Source: Actinomadura luzonensis
GTDB lineage: Bacteria > Actinomycetota > Actinomycetes > Streptosporangiales > Streptosporangiaceae
Direction of reading: 5' to 3'
NCBI RefSeq assembly: GCF_022664455.2
Contig: NZ_JAKRKC020000003.1
Location: forward strand, 806,001 to 870,000
DNA: 64,000 bases
Under the pieces are notes generated by a model. The model ran no database searches and had not been told where the DNA came from. It saw only the letters and a list, made by a program, of their open reading frames with translations. The translations under genes were made by a program, and so were the position numbers. Shown in pieces: positions 8,157 to 16,585 of the stretch (the stretch's first letter is position 1; each line of letters begins with the position of its first letter).

Positions 8157-9764
8157 TCAGCCGATGTGCACCGGCGCGCCCTCGGTCTTGCGACCGGCCT
8201 TGACGAACAGCGTGAGGACCGCGGTCAGCACCATGGTGGCCGTGCTCACCAGGAACGCGAAGTGCATGCCGTCCATGAAGGAGTTGTGGATGGCGTTGAC
8301 GACGACGTCGGGCAGCCCGGCCGGCGCGGTGCCGAACGCGGCGGCCTTCTCCAGCCCGTCGAGCTGCGCCGGCGACAGCGCCTGCGCGGCCGGGCCGAGG
8401 TAGCCGGGCAGCGCGCCGGAGATCTCGGCGGCCATCACGGCGCCGAGGATCGCGGTGCCGAGCGCGCCGCCGACCTGCATCGCGGACTGCTGCAGGCCGC
8501 CCGCGACGCCGCTGAGCCGCACCGGCGCGTTGCCGACGATGATCTCCGTGGCGCCCACGAACACCGGCGACATGCCGAAGGCCAGCAGCACGAACGGGAT
8601 CGCGCTCTCGACGAAGGTGGCGTCGAGGCCGAGGCGGGACATCAGGAACATCGCCAGCGCGGTGATGAGCAGGCCGCCGGTCATCGTGATCTTCGGCCCC
8701 AGCTTGCCGATCGCCATGCCGGCCAGCGGCGAGGCGACGATCATGCCCGCGCTCATCGGCAGCATGCGCAGACCGGCCTCCAGCGGGGTCAGCCCGTGCA
8801 CGCCCTGGAAGAAGAAGCCCAGGAAGAACATCGCGCCGAACATCGCGAACGCCACCATCATCATGAGCAGGATGCCGATGGAGATGGACGGGTTGGCGAA
8901 CAGCGACAGCGGCACCAGCGGCTGCCGGCCGCGCTTCTGCGTGAGGTTCTGCCAGAAGACGAACAGCCCGATCAGCACCGCGAAGGCGGCGAGGAAGCCC
9001 AGCGTCGTGCTGTCGCCCCAGCCCCAGTCGGGCGCCTTGATGATGGTCCACACCAGGGAGAACATCGCGCCGGACAGCAGCAGCACGCCCAGCCAGTCGA
9101 TCCGCGCCAGCGTCTCGGCCCGGCTCTCCTTGATCAGCAGGACGCCCAGGACGAGCGCGGCGACGCCGACGGGGGCGTTGATGAAGAAGACCGACTCCCA
9201 GCTCACCTTCTCCACGAGCACGCCGCCGACGATCGGCCCGGCGGCGCTGGACAGGCCGATGATCGCGCCCCACGCGCCCATCGCCTGGTTCAGCTTCTCC
9301 CCCGGGAACGCGCTCCGCAGCAGCGCCAGCGCGGCGGGCTGGAGCAGCGCGCCGAACAGGCCCTGCAGCACGCGCAGGCCGATCAGGGCGCCGACCGGCG
9401 AGATGCCGGGAATGATGTCGGCCAGCTCGGCGCTGAGCCCGATGCCCACCGACGTGAGGGCGAACCCGGCCACACCGATGAGGAAGACCCGCTTGTGCCC
9501 GAAAAGGTCACCGAGCTTGCCGGCGGTGATCAGGAACACCGCCAGCGCCAGCAGGTAGCCGCTGGTCACCCACTGCAGGTCGGAGAGCGAGGCTTTCAGG
9601 TCGACCTGGATCACCGGGTTGGCGATGCCGACGACGGTGCCGTCCAGCATCACCATGATGACGCCCAGGCTGACCGCCAGCAGCACGAGCCATGGATTGC
9701 CCCCCGTCCCCGTCTTCACCGAGCCGGGCGAGGACGGTGCGTCCACCGCCTTCGCGTTAGCCAT
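8157..9764 (-). CDS. DHA2 family MFS exporter (EmrB/QacA type)
   Basis: 535 residues with about 14 membrane helices, the size and topology of EmrB/QacA 14-TMS drug/H+ antiporters. Visible signatures are MVMLDGTVVGIANPVIQ in helix 1, LQWVTSGYLLALA, GKLGDLFGHKRVFLIG (motif A) and SSAAGPIVGGVLVEKVSWESVFFINAPVG split across motif C and helix 6. The ATG at 9764 follows AGGGGGA. A TetR gene diverges from it, and the 150-nt gap carries a perfect palindrome close to the TetR start. This is the standard arrangement of a substrate-inducible efflux pump. Substrate unknown. Confidence 0.9.
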   Translation of the reverse strand: MANAKAVDAPSSPGSVKTGTGGNPWLVLLAVSLGVIMVMLDGTVVGIANPVIQVDLKASLSDLQWVTSGYLLALAVFLITAGKLGDLFGHKRVFLIGVAGFALTSVGIGLSAELADIIPGISPVGALIGLRVLQGLFGALLQPAALALLRSAFPGEKLNQAMGAWGAIIGLSSAAGPIVGGVLVEKVSWESVFFINAPVGVAALVLGVLLIKESRAETLARIDWLGVLLLSGAMFSLVWTIIKAPDWGWGDSTTLGFLAAFAVLIGLFVFWQNLTQKRGRQPLVPLSLFANPSISIGILLMMMVAFAMFGAMFFLGFFFQGVHGLTPLEAGLRMLPMSAGMIVASPLAGMAIGKLGPKITMTGGLLITALAMFLMSRLGLDATFVESAIPFVLLAFGMSPVFVGATEIIVGNAPVRLSGVAGGLQQSAMQVGGALGTAILGAVMAAEISGALPGYLGPAAQALSPAQLDGLEKAAAFGTAPAGLPDVVVNAIHNSFMDGMHFAFLVSTATMVLTAVLTLFVKAGRKTEGAPVHIG

Positions 9765-9881
9765 GAGGTCCCCCTAGTTACGCACGCGCCCCGTATCAGG
9801 GCACAAGTCTCTTAAGCCTCAGGTAATCTAGTGGCAGCCGATGACTAATGACAAACGACTTTTATTCGGCAGCGGATGACA

Positions 9882-9900
9882 TCTGTCACACTGTGACAGA
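9882..9900. promoter_or_regulatory. TetR operator candidate
   Basis: TCTGTCACACTGTGACAGA is a perfect inverted repeat with 9-bp arms around one C. It ends 23 nt before the preferred TetR start and lies in the divergent region shared with the DHA2 exporter. Size and placement are as expected for TetR autoregulation. Confidence 0.7.
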
Positions 9901-9923
9901 AAGGTTGCGAGGGAGTGACGGCA

Positions 9924-10535
9924 GTGGGTCTCCGCGAGCTCAAGAAGGAGAAGACGCGCCTGGGCATCCTCGACGCGGCGCTCGACCTGTTCCTCGAACA
10001 AGGATACGAGTCCACCACCGTCGAGCAGATCGCGGGGGCCGTCGACGTCTCCCCGCGCACCTTCTTCCGCTACTTCACCAGCAAGGACCACCTGGTGCTG
10101 TGGTTCCACGACCAGTGCGAGGAGATCGTCGCCGGCACGCTGGCCACCCGGCCCGCCGACGAGCCGCCGTTCACCGCGCTCATGCACGCCCTGCGCGCGA
10201 TGCTCGCCGACATGGAGAACGCCACACCGCAGGAGCACGAGCGCTTCCTGAAGCTGCGCCGCATCCTGGACGAGAACCCGCGCCTGGTCGGCCAGTCCGT
10301 GGCCAGGGGCGCGGAGACGGAGAGCCGGCTGGCCGAGCTGGTGGCCGCGCGGCGCGGCGTGAAGGCCGCCGACGACCAGCTCTCGCACCTGATCGTGGCC
10401 TGGGCGATGTCCACGATGCGGGTCGGCTTCGAGTGCCCGCGCCGCGACGGCGGCGTCCCCGAGATCACCGGCCGCATGGCCGAGAGCATCGAGCTGGCCG
10501 AGCGCTCGCTGCGGCCCGGCTGGGACCTGCGGTAG
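9924..10535 (+). CDS. TetR family regulator of the divergent MFS exporter
   Basis: About 203 residues. The GTG at 9924 is preferred because GCGAGGGA ends 9 nt upstream; the GTG at 9915 abuts that site. The N-terminal DNA-binding domain reads ILDAALDLFLEQGYESTTVEQ with the helix-turn-helix IAGAVDVSPRTFFRYFTSK. The C-terminal ligand domain is variable but of normal length. Divergence from the DHA2 exporter and the palindrome at 9882-9900 support a local repressor of both genes. The inducer is unknown. The 3' end faces AlgH with a 13-nt gap. Confidence 0.9.
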   Translation: MGLRELKKEKTRLGILDAALDLFLEQGYESTTVEQIAGAVDVSPRTFFRYFTSKDHLVLWFHDQCEEIVAGTLATRPADEPPFTALMHALRAMLADMENATPQEHERFLKLRRILDENPRLVGQSVARGAETESRLAELVAARRGVKAADDQLSHLIVAWAMSTMRVGFECPRRDGGVPEITGRMAESIELAERSLRPGWDLR

Positions 10536-10548
10536 GGCCTTTCCGGCC

Positions 10549-11127
10549 TCAGTTCATCGTGGGGTCGTCGGGGCACGTGGCGACGAAGGCCAGCTCGCCC
10601 GGCTGCCGGCGCAGCACGTGCCGCCACAGCGACCCGGGGTCGGCGTGGAAGGTGTCGCCCACCTCGGAGTCGACGACGTACCAGGCGCCCTCGGCGATCT
10701 CGCTCTCCAGCTGCCCTGAGGACCAGCCGGCGTAGCCGGCGAAGATGCGCATCTGGGCGATCTCCCCTTGCAGGATCTCCGGCGGGGCGTCGAGGTCGAC
10801 GGTGCCGAGCCTCGACACCGCGGGCGTGCCTGCGTGCAGCCTGCGCCAGCCGAGCGGCTCCTCCCCGCTCGGCACCGCCGCCAGCGCCAGCGCGCTGTCG
10901 GTCTGTACGGGCCCGCCCTCGAAGAGCACCGGCGGCCCGGTGACCAGCGGGTCCCACACCGGGAGCACCTGCGTCACCGAGATGTCGCTCGGGCGGTTGA
11001 GCACCACGCCGAGGGTGCCCCCGTCGCGGTCGTGTTCGAGGATCAGCACGACGCTACGCCGGAAGTTGGGGTCGTCGAGAAGCGGCGTCGCCACCAACAA
11101 CCCGCCGACGTAGATCGCTTCCGCCAT
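10549..11127 (-). CDS. YqgE/AlgH family protein (UPF0301)
   Basis: 192 residues from the ATG at 11127, fixed by ATGGAGGT immediately upstream. The family signature is clear: GGLLVATPLLDDPNFRRSVVLI, then GTLGVVLNRPSD, then FEGGPVQ, then RIFAGYAGWSSGQLE. Proteins of this family are conserved across bacteria. AlgH was named from alginate regulation in Pseudomonas, but no molecular mechanism is settled. It is cytoplasmic with no membrane helix. It is convergent with the TetR gene upstream in the window and appears monocistronic. Confidence 0.9.
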   Translation of the reverse strand: MAEAIYVGGLLVATPLLDDPNFRRSVVLILEHDRDGGTLGVVLNRPSDISVTQVLPVWDPLVTGPPVLFEGGPVQTDSALALAAVPSGEEPLGWRRLHAGTPAVSRLGTVDLDAPPEILQGEIAQMRIFAGYAGWSSGQLESEIAEGAWYVVDSEVGDTFHADPGSLWRHVLRRQPGELAFVATCPDDPTMN

Positions 11128-11248
11128 ACCTCCATCATGAAGGGTGTGGGGGGGTTCGCGCTGCCCCAGTGGGCTCATGTTACTTTTCGTGTTCGTAAGA
11201 GCACATCAAGTAGCAATGATCACCACTTGCGAAGCTCGAGGGGAGCAC

Positions 11249-11896
11249 ATGCGCATCGGGACCCGTCTTGCCCTCGCCGCCCTGCCGCTGGGCGCGGCGC
11301 TGTTCTTCCCGGCCGCGGCGCTGTTCCTCCCGGCCGCCGCGACGGCCTGGGCCTGGCCACGACTGCCGGACCCCGGCGACCCGTTCACGATGAGCGTGGA
11401 CGACGTCGCCTGCCGCTCGGGACGGGCGGCCGTCACGCTGCGCAACCAGACCCGCCAGGCGGTCCGCTTCGACCTCCAGGCCGACGCGGTCAGCGTGGCC
11501 AGCGGCTCGATCCCGGCCCGCAAGAGCGTCGTGCGGCAGGTGCCCGTCGGCAGGGGCGGCACCGCCGAGATCGAGGCGTACCAGGTCAGCGACCAGCACC
11601 CGGACACCCTCATCGACTCCACCCGGGTCAGGAACGACTGCCCCTGGGGCCACCGCCACGGCCGGCTGCCCTACACCGGCCCGCCCGCCGACCTCATGGC
11701 CAAGCTCGCCACGGCGGGCGGCCTGGTGGTGACGGGCGGCATCCTCTGGTGGTACGGCTCCGTCTGGCCGCGCCAGGACGGGCCTCACCCCTCGCCGGCG
11801 ACGAAGGCGCCCGCCTTCGCGGCGGCGAGGGCGCGGCGCACGGACCGCTCGGCGGTCTCCGCGGTCACCGGCTCGCGGGTGACGACCAGCCGGTAG
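11249..11896 (+). CDS. Secreted protein with C-terminal LPYTG sorting-like signal
   Basis: 215 residues from the ATG at 11249 after GAGGGGAG. Residues 1-35 are a signal peptide containing a duplicated FFPAAALFLPAAA stretch. The mature part of about 100 residues has two cysteines (VACRSG and NDCPWGH) and beta-like segments. Residues 140-144 are LPYTG, followed by a membrane helix (about 152-171) and a basic tail starting near Arg175. This order fits sortase anchoring to the wall. The reading frame then runs 36 more codons over the 3' end of the convergent TetR gene, so the stop may be misplaced by a small indel, or the tail may be real. No sortase gene is in the window. Confidence 0.65.
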   Translation: MRIGTRLALAALPLGAALFFPAAALFLPAAATAWAWPRLPDPGDPFTMSVDDVACRSGRAAVTLRNQTRQAVRFDLQADAVSVASGSIPARKSVVRQVPVGRGGTAEIEAYQVSDQHPDTLIDSTRVRNDCPWGHRHGRLPYTGPPADLMAKLATAGGLVVTGGILWWYGSVWPRQDGPHPSPATKAPAFAAARARRTDRSAVSAVTGSRVTTSR

Positions 11897-12405
11897 TAGA
11901 GGGGGGCCGAGACCGCCCTGATCAGCTCGCCGGCGTCGGTGCCCGGCGGCAGCTCGCCGCGCGCGACGGCGGGCTCGACCACGTCCGCCCATTCGGCGAT
12001 GCGCCGCAGGTAGAAGGCGCGCAGCGCGGCGGCGGCCCGCTCGTCGCAGGTGGCGGCGGCGATCATGGCCTGGAACGTGGCCCCGAGCCGGCCGTCGTTG
12101 ACCGCCTCGACCACGGCCAGGGCGTTGGCGCGCAGGTCGCCCTCGATCGAGCCGGTGTCGGCGTGCGGCGAGGACTGGTCGGCGAGCTCGGTCATGAGGT
12201 CGGTGACCAGGCCCGCCGGGTCGCCCCAGCGCCGGTAGACCGTGGTCTTGCCGACGCCGGCCCGGGCCGCGACCTGGTCCATGGCGAGGCCCTGGAAGCC
12301 GCGCTCGACCAGCTCGTCCTGGGTGGCCTGGAGCACGGCCGCACGCACCCGGGCGGTGCGGCCGCCCGGCCGCACGGTTCCCGCGACGCGGGAGGGTAAG
12401 TCCAT
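11785..12405 (-). CDS. TetR family regulator with TTA codon 3
   Basis: 206 residues. The helix-turn-helix is LVERGFQGLAMDQVAARAGVGKTTVYRRWGD, and the C-terminal domain (RRIAEWADVVEPAVARGELPPGTD) resembles the TetR_C_16-type ligand domain. The ATG at 12405 is preceded by GAGGAGAG. The third codon is TTA, a rare leucine codon that in Streptomyces makes translation depend on the bldA tRNA. The gene diverges from the IclR regulator, and its 3' end overlaps the convergent LPYTG gene by 112 nt. Target genes are not evident. Confidence 0.85.
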   Translation of the reverse strand: MDLPSRVAGTVRPGGRTARVRAAVLQATQDELVERGFQGLAMDQVAARAGVGKTTVYRRWGDPAGLVTDLMTELADQSSPHADTGSIEGDLRANALAVVEAVNDGRLGATFQAMIAAATCDERAAAALRAFYLRRIAEWADVVEPAVARGELPPGTDAGELIRAVSAPLYYRLVVTREPVTAETAERSVRRALAAAKAGAFVAGEG

Positions 12406-12568
12406 CTGCTCTCCTCGCCTGACGGCGTGCCCGATCGACGGGACGGCCGTCCCGTGGACCGTGAGGTGTGGGCGCGCCTGGACGTCAGCTGAGGATTGGC
12501 TGGAGGTTTCCTGGCCGCCGCGGCAATTCTAGGGCCGGGCGGCGGGCGTCCTCACGCGGACGGCCACT

Positions 12569-12585
12569 GTTCGGCAATACCGAAC
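12569..12585. promoter_or_regulatory. IclR/GylR-type operator upstream of the glycerol regulator
   Basis: GTTCGGCAATACCGAAC is a near-perfect palindrome (one mismatch in the 8-bp arms). It lies 24 nt before the regulator start and matches the site before glpK in 14 of 17 positions. Autoregulation is inferred. Confidence 0.65.
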
Positions 12586-12608
12586 CGAGCTGCGCTAGGG
12601 TGCCGGAT

Positions 12609-13355
12609 GTGGGAGAGACGATTCAGTCGGTCGAGCGGGCGGCCGCGATCCTGCGGCTGCTGGCCTCCGGCCCCCGCCAGCTCGGGGTGGCCGAGCTGGC
12701 CCGGGCGCTGGGCCTGCCCAAGGGCACGCTGCACGGCATCCTGCGCACGCTCGTCCGGGTCGGCTTCGTCGAGCAGGACCCGGCCACCGGCAAGTACCGG
12801 CTCGGCGCCACGCTGCTCCACCTCGGCAGCAGCTACCTCGACGTCAACGAGCTGCGCACCCGGGCCATCAACTGGGCCGACGCCCTCGCCGGCCGCAGCA
12901 GGGAGAGCGCCTGGATCGGCACCCTGCACGAGGGCCACGTGCTGGTGATCCACCACGTCTTCCGTCCCGACGACAGCATGCAGACGCTGCAGGTCGGCAC
13001 GTACCTGCCGGTGCACGCCAGCGCGCTCGGCAAGGTGCTGCTCGCCCACGACCCGTACGGCGAGGCCCCCGGGCCGCTGCACCGGCACACCAGCGCGACG
13101 ATCACCGACGCCGAGCGCCTGGAGGCCGAGCTGGAGCTGGTCCGGGCGCGCGGCTGGGCGGCCGAGATGGAGGAGCTGACCGAGGGCGAGGTGGCGATCG
13201 CCGCGCCCATCAAGGACTCGCGCGGCATCGTGGTGGGCGCCATCGGCATCCGGGGCGCGCTCGAACGCCTGGCGCCCGAGGGCGGGCCGCGCATGGAGTT
13301 CGTCTCGTACGTGCGCGACGCCGCCCGCGCGATCACCCGCGACCTGCGCCGATGA
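12609..13355 (+). CDS. IclR family regulator of glycerol genes (GylR-like)
   Basis: 248 residues from the GTG at 12609 (VGETIQSVERAAAIL), with TAGGGTG about 8 nt upstream. The N-terminal winged helix-turn-helix contains LGVAELARALGLPKGTLHGILRT in two segments and the wing GKYRLG. The C-terminal effector-binding domain contains LPVHASALGKVLLA and GEVAIAAPIKDSRGIVVGAI, characteristic of IclR proteins. It precedes glpK and glpD on the same strand, as GylR does in Streptomyces. Glycerol or glycerol-3-phosphate is therefore the likely effector. Matching palindromes lie upstream of this gene and of glpK. Confidence 0.9.
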   Translation: MGETIQSVERAAAILRLLASGPRQLGVAELARALGLPKGTLHGILRTLVRVGFVEQDPATGKYRLGATLLHLGSSYLDVNELRTRAINWADALAGRSRESAWIGTLHEGHVLVIHHVFRPDDSMQTLQVGTYLPVHASALGKVLLAHDPYGEAPGPLHRHTSATITDAERLEAELELVRARGWAAEMEELTEGEVAIAAPIKDSRGIVVGAIGIRGALERLAPEGGPRMEFVSYVRDAARAITRDLRR

Positions 13356-13429
13356 CCCGGGCCTGGACCACGCGCGCGGGCGTGAACAGTTGAACGCGCC
13401 CCCGGCGAGCGCATAGCATGCCTTACGTC

Positions 13430-13446
13430 GTTCGACAATGTCGAAC
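13430..13446. promoter_or_regulatory. IclR/GylR-type operator upstream of glpK
   Basis: GTTCGACAATGTCGAAC is a perfect palindrome with 8-bp arms around a central A. It is located 22 nt before the glpK start, where binding would block transcription of glpKD. It shares the layout of the site at 12569-12585. Confidence 0.7.
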
Positions 13447-13468
13447 CCGAGCCTAGCGAGGAACCCCA

Positions 13469-14935
13469 GTGCCTCGACCGCACTACGTCGCCGCCATCGA
13501 CCAGGGCACCACGTCCAGCCGGTGCATCGTCTTCGACCGCACCGGCAACATCATCTCCGTCGCCCAGCGCGAGCACCGCCAGATCTTCCCCCGGCCCGGC
13601 TGGGTCGAGCACGACGCGGAGGAGATCTGGCAGTCCGTCCAGACCGTGCTCGCCGAGGCCGTCGGCGGCGTGGACGGCGAGATCGCCGCGCTCGGCATCA
13701 CCAACCAGCGCGAGACCACCGTGTTGTGGGAGCGCGACACCGGCCGGCCCGTGTGCCCCGCGATCGTCTGGCAGGACACCCGCACCGACCCGCTGACCCG
13801 CGCGCTCGCCGAGCACGAGTCCCTGTTCAAGGAGCGGGCGGGGCTGCCGCTGGCCACGTACTTCTCCGGCCCCAAGATCCGCTGGCTGCTGGACGAGCAC
13901 CCGGGGCTGCGCGAGCGGGCCGAGCGCGGCGAGGTGCTGTTCGGCACCATGGACAGCTGGCTGCTGTGGAACCTGACCGGCCGCCACGTCACCGACGTCA
14001 CCAACGCCAGCCGGACCATGCTCATGAACATCCACACGCTGGCCTGGGACGACGAGCTGCTGGCCGCGCTCGGCGTGCCGCGCGCGATGCTGCCGGAGAT
14101 CCGCCCGTCGGCCGAGGTGTACGGGCGCACGGCGGCCGGCGTCCCGGTGGCCAGCGCACTCGGCGACCAGCAGGCGGCGCTGTTCGGCCAGACCTGCTTC
14201 GACCCCGGCGAGACCAAGAGCACCTACGGCTCGGGCAGCTTCCTGCTCATGAACACCGGCGGCCAGCCGGTCGTCTCCAAGCACGGCCTGCTCACCACGG
14301 TCGGCTACCAGCTCGGCGACACCCCGGCCACGTACGCGCTGGAGGGCGCGATCGCGGTCACCGGCTCGCTGGTGCAGTGGCTGCGCGACAACCTGGGGCT
14401 CATCTCCAGCGCCGCCGAGATCGAGACGCTGGCCAAGACCGTCCCCGACAACGGCGGCTGCTACTTCGTGCCGGCGTTCTCCGGGCTGTTCGCGCCGCAC
14501 TGGCGGGCCGACGCGCGCGGCGTGATCGCGGGGCTGACCGGGTTCGTCAACAAGGGGCACCTCGCGCGGGCCGTCCTGGAGGCCACGGCCTGGCAGACCC
14601 GCGAGGTCGTGGACGCCATGAACGCCGACTCGGGCCTCGAGCTCAGCACGCTGCGCGCCGACGGCGGCATGACCGCCGACAACCTGCTCATGCAGACCCT
14701 CGCCGACGTGCTGGCGGTGCCGGTGATCCGGCCCATGGTCGCCGAGACCACCGCGCTCGGCGCGGCGTACGCGGCGGGCCTCGCCACCGGCTACTGGCCG
14801 GACGTCGACAGCCTGCGCGCCAACTGGCACAAGGCGGCCGAATGGCGGCCGGAGATCGGCGAGGCCGAACGCGAGCGGGAGTACCGCAACTGGAAGAAGG
14901 CCGTCGCCCGCACCCTCGACTGGGTCGAGCAGTAG
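13469..14935 (+). CDS. glpK: Glycerol kinase
   Basis: 488 residues, close to the usual 500. It phosphorylates glycerol with ATP to sn-glycerol-3-phosphate in the cytoplasm. FGGY-kinase landmarks are present: the N-terminal phosphate loop AIDQGTTSSRCIVFDRTG, the glycerol-contacting region ITNQRETTVLWERDTG and IVWQDTRT, the GDQQAALFGQ segment, and the C-terminal adenosine-binding GGMTADNLLMQTLADVL. The GTG start follows GCGAGGAA. Its stop TAG is part of the AGGAG site used by glpD, so the two are tightly coupled. The FBP-inhibition loop cannot be judged by eye. Confidence 0.97.
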   Translation: MPRPHYVAAIDQGTTSSRCIVFDRTGNIISVAQREHRQIFPRPGWVEHDAEEIWQSVQTVLAEAVGGVDGEIAALGITNQRETTVLWERDTGRPVCPAIVWQDTRTDPLTRALAEHESLFKERAGLPLATYFSGPKIRWLLDEHPGLRERAERGEVLFGTMDSWLLWNLTGRHVTDVTNASRTMLMNIHTLAWDDELLAALGVPRAMLPEIRPSAEVYGRTAAGVPVASALGDQQAALFGQTCFDPGETKSTYGSGSFLLMNTGGQPVVSKHGLLTTVGYQLGDTPATYALEGAIAVTGSLVQWLRDNLGLISSAAEIETLAKTVPDNGGCYFVPAFSGLFAPHWRADARGVIAGLTGFVNKGHLARAVLEATAWQTREVVDAMNADSGLELSTLRADGGMTADNLLMQTLADVLAVPVIRPMVAETTALGAAYAAGLATGYWPDVDSLRANWHKAAEWRPEIGEAEREREYRNWKKAVARTLDWVEQ

Positions 14936-14946
14936 GAGTTTCAGCG

Positions 14947-16497
14947 ATGATGACCGCGATGGGGACCGACCGCGCCAAGGCCAGGGAGGAGCTGTCCGCC
15001 ACCACGTACGACCTGCTGGTGATCGGCGGCGGCATCCTCGGCACGTCCGTGACCTGGATGGCGGCGCAGGCCGGGCTGCGGGTGGCCATGGTCGACGCCG
15101 GCGACTTCGCCGGCGCCACCTCCAGCGCCTCCTCCAAGCTGGTCCACGGCGGCCTGCGCTACCTGCAGACCGGCAACGTCCGGCTGGTCGCCGAGAACCA
15201 CCGGGAGCGGCGCGCCCTGGCCGCCGACATCGCCCCCCATCTGGTCAAGCCGCTCACGTTCCTGGTGCCGATCTACAAGGGCGGGCCGCACGGGGCGGCC
15301 AAGCTGGGCGCGGGGGTGTTCCTGTACTCGGCGCTGTCGGTGTTCGGCGACGGCATGGGCAGGGTCGTCACGCCGCACCAGGCCCTGGCCAAGGTGCCGG
15401 CGCTGCGTACCGAGGGCCTGCGGGCCGCCGCCGTCTACGGCGACCACCAGATGAACGACAGCCGCGTCGCCGTCATGACCGTGCGGGCCGCCGTGGACGC
15501 CGGCGCGACCGTGCTCAACCACGCCGAGGTCGTGGGCCTCCGCACCACCGGCGGCACGGTGACCGGCGCCGAGCTGCGCGACCGGCTGGCCGGCGCCGAG
15601 TTCGGGGTGGACGCCCGGCTCGTGCTCAACGCCACCGGCCCCTGGGTCGACCACCTGCGGCGCATGGAGGACCCGGGCGCGGCCCCCAGCATCCGCCTGT
15701 CCAAGGGCGCCCACCTGGTGCTGCGCCGGCACGAGCCGTGGAAGGCGGCGCTGACCACCCCCATCGACAAGTACCGGGTGTCGTTCGCCATCCCGTGGGA
15801 GGACCACCTGCTGCTCGGCACCACCGACGAGGCGTACGAGGGCGACCCGGCCGCGGTGCGCCCGACCGAGGCCGACATCGCCCAGATCCTCGACGAGGCG
15901 GGGCACGCGGTCCGCGACGAGCAGCTCCGCCGCGAGGACATCACCTACGCCTTCGCCGGCCTGCGGGTGCTGCCCGGCGGTCCCGGCGAGGTGGCGGCGG
16001 CCAAGCGGGAGACCGTGCTGAGCCGCGGCAAGGGCGGCATGCTGTCGGTGGCGGGCGGCAAGTGGACCACCTACCGGCACATCGGCAGGACCGTCTTCGA
16101 CACCCTCGCCCACCTGCCCGGCCGGCCGCTCGGCGACGACCTGGCCGACATCCTGCCCGCCGTGCCGCTGCCCGGCCTGGCCAGCCCCGACGCGGTCGCC
16201 CTGCGCCTCTACACCGACCGCGAGCGCGAGGCCCGCATGGACCCGCTGGTGGCCAGGCACCTCGCCACGCACTACGGCTCGATCGCGTTCGACCTGGTGC
16301 GGCTCATCCGCGAGGACCCGGCGCTGGGCGAGCGCATCCACCCCGAGGGGCCCGACATCTGGGCGCAGGCCGTCTACGCCCGCGACCACGAGTGGGCCGC
16401 CACGGTCGACGACGTCGTACGCCGCCGCACCACGCTCACCGTGCGCGGCCTCGACACCCCGGAGGTCCGCACCAGGATCGCCGAGCTGCTGGGCTGA
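14947..16497 (+). CDS. glpD: Glycerol-3-phosphate dehydrogenase (FAD, aerobic type)
   Basis: 516 residues from the ATG at 14947 (the ATG at 14950 is also possible), 8 nt after AGGAG. It oxidises glycerol-3-phosphate to dihydroxyacetone phosphate and passes electrons to quinone at the inner face of the membrane. Visible are the FAD dinucleotide fold LLVIGGGILGTSVTWMAAQ, the GlpD signature SSKLVHGGLRYLQ, and the C-terminal VAGGKWTTYRHIG with a helical cap ending DVVRRRTTL. It is the second gene of a glpKD operon under the IclR regulator. No glpF or other glycerol channel lies beside it. Confidence 0.96.
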   Translation: MMTAMGTDRAKAREELSATTYDLLVIGGGILGTSVTWMAAQAGLRVAMVDAGDFAGATSSASSKLVHGGLRYLQTGNVRLVAENHRERRALAADIAPHLVKPLTFLVPIYKGGPHGAAKLGAGVFLYSALSVFGDGMGRVVTPHQALAKVPALRTEGLRAAAVYGDHQMNDSRVAVMTVRAAVDAGATVLNHAEVVGLRTTGGTVTGAELRDRLAGAEFGVDARLVLNATGPWVDHLRRMEDPGAAPSIRLSKGAHLVLRRHEPWKAALTTPIDKYRVSFAIPWEDHLLLGTTDEAYEGDPAAVRPTEADIAQILDEAGHAVRDEQLRREDITYAFAGLRVLPGGPGEVAAAKRETVLSRGKGGMLSVAGGKWTTYRHIGRTVFDTLAHLPGRPLGDDLADILPAVPLPGLASPDAVALRLYTDREREARMDPLVARHLATHYGSIAFDLVRLIREDPALGERIHPEGPDIWAQAVYARDHEWAATVDDVVRRRTTLTVRGLDTPEVRTRIAELLG

Positions 16498-16585
16498 GAC
16501 GGCCAGGAGCCGCCCCGTGGCCGCCTGACCCGCTCCGGGCCGCCGCGGCAGGTGGGCCCGCCGCCTGACGGGGCAGGGGGCAGGC

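Noticed and set aside
6717..9815. A 1032-codon plus-strand open frame opposite the metalloprotease and MFS genes
   Set aside because: Same antisense effect. The opposite strand has a signal peptide, HExxH motif and 14 membrane helices.
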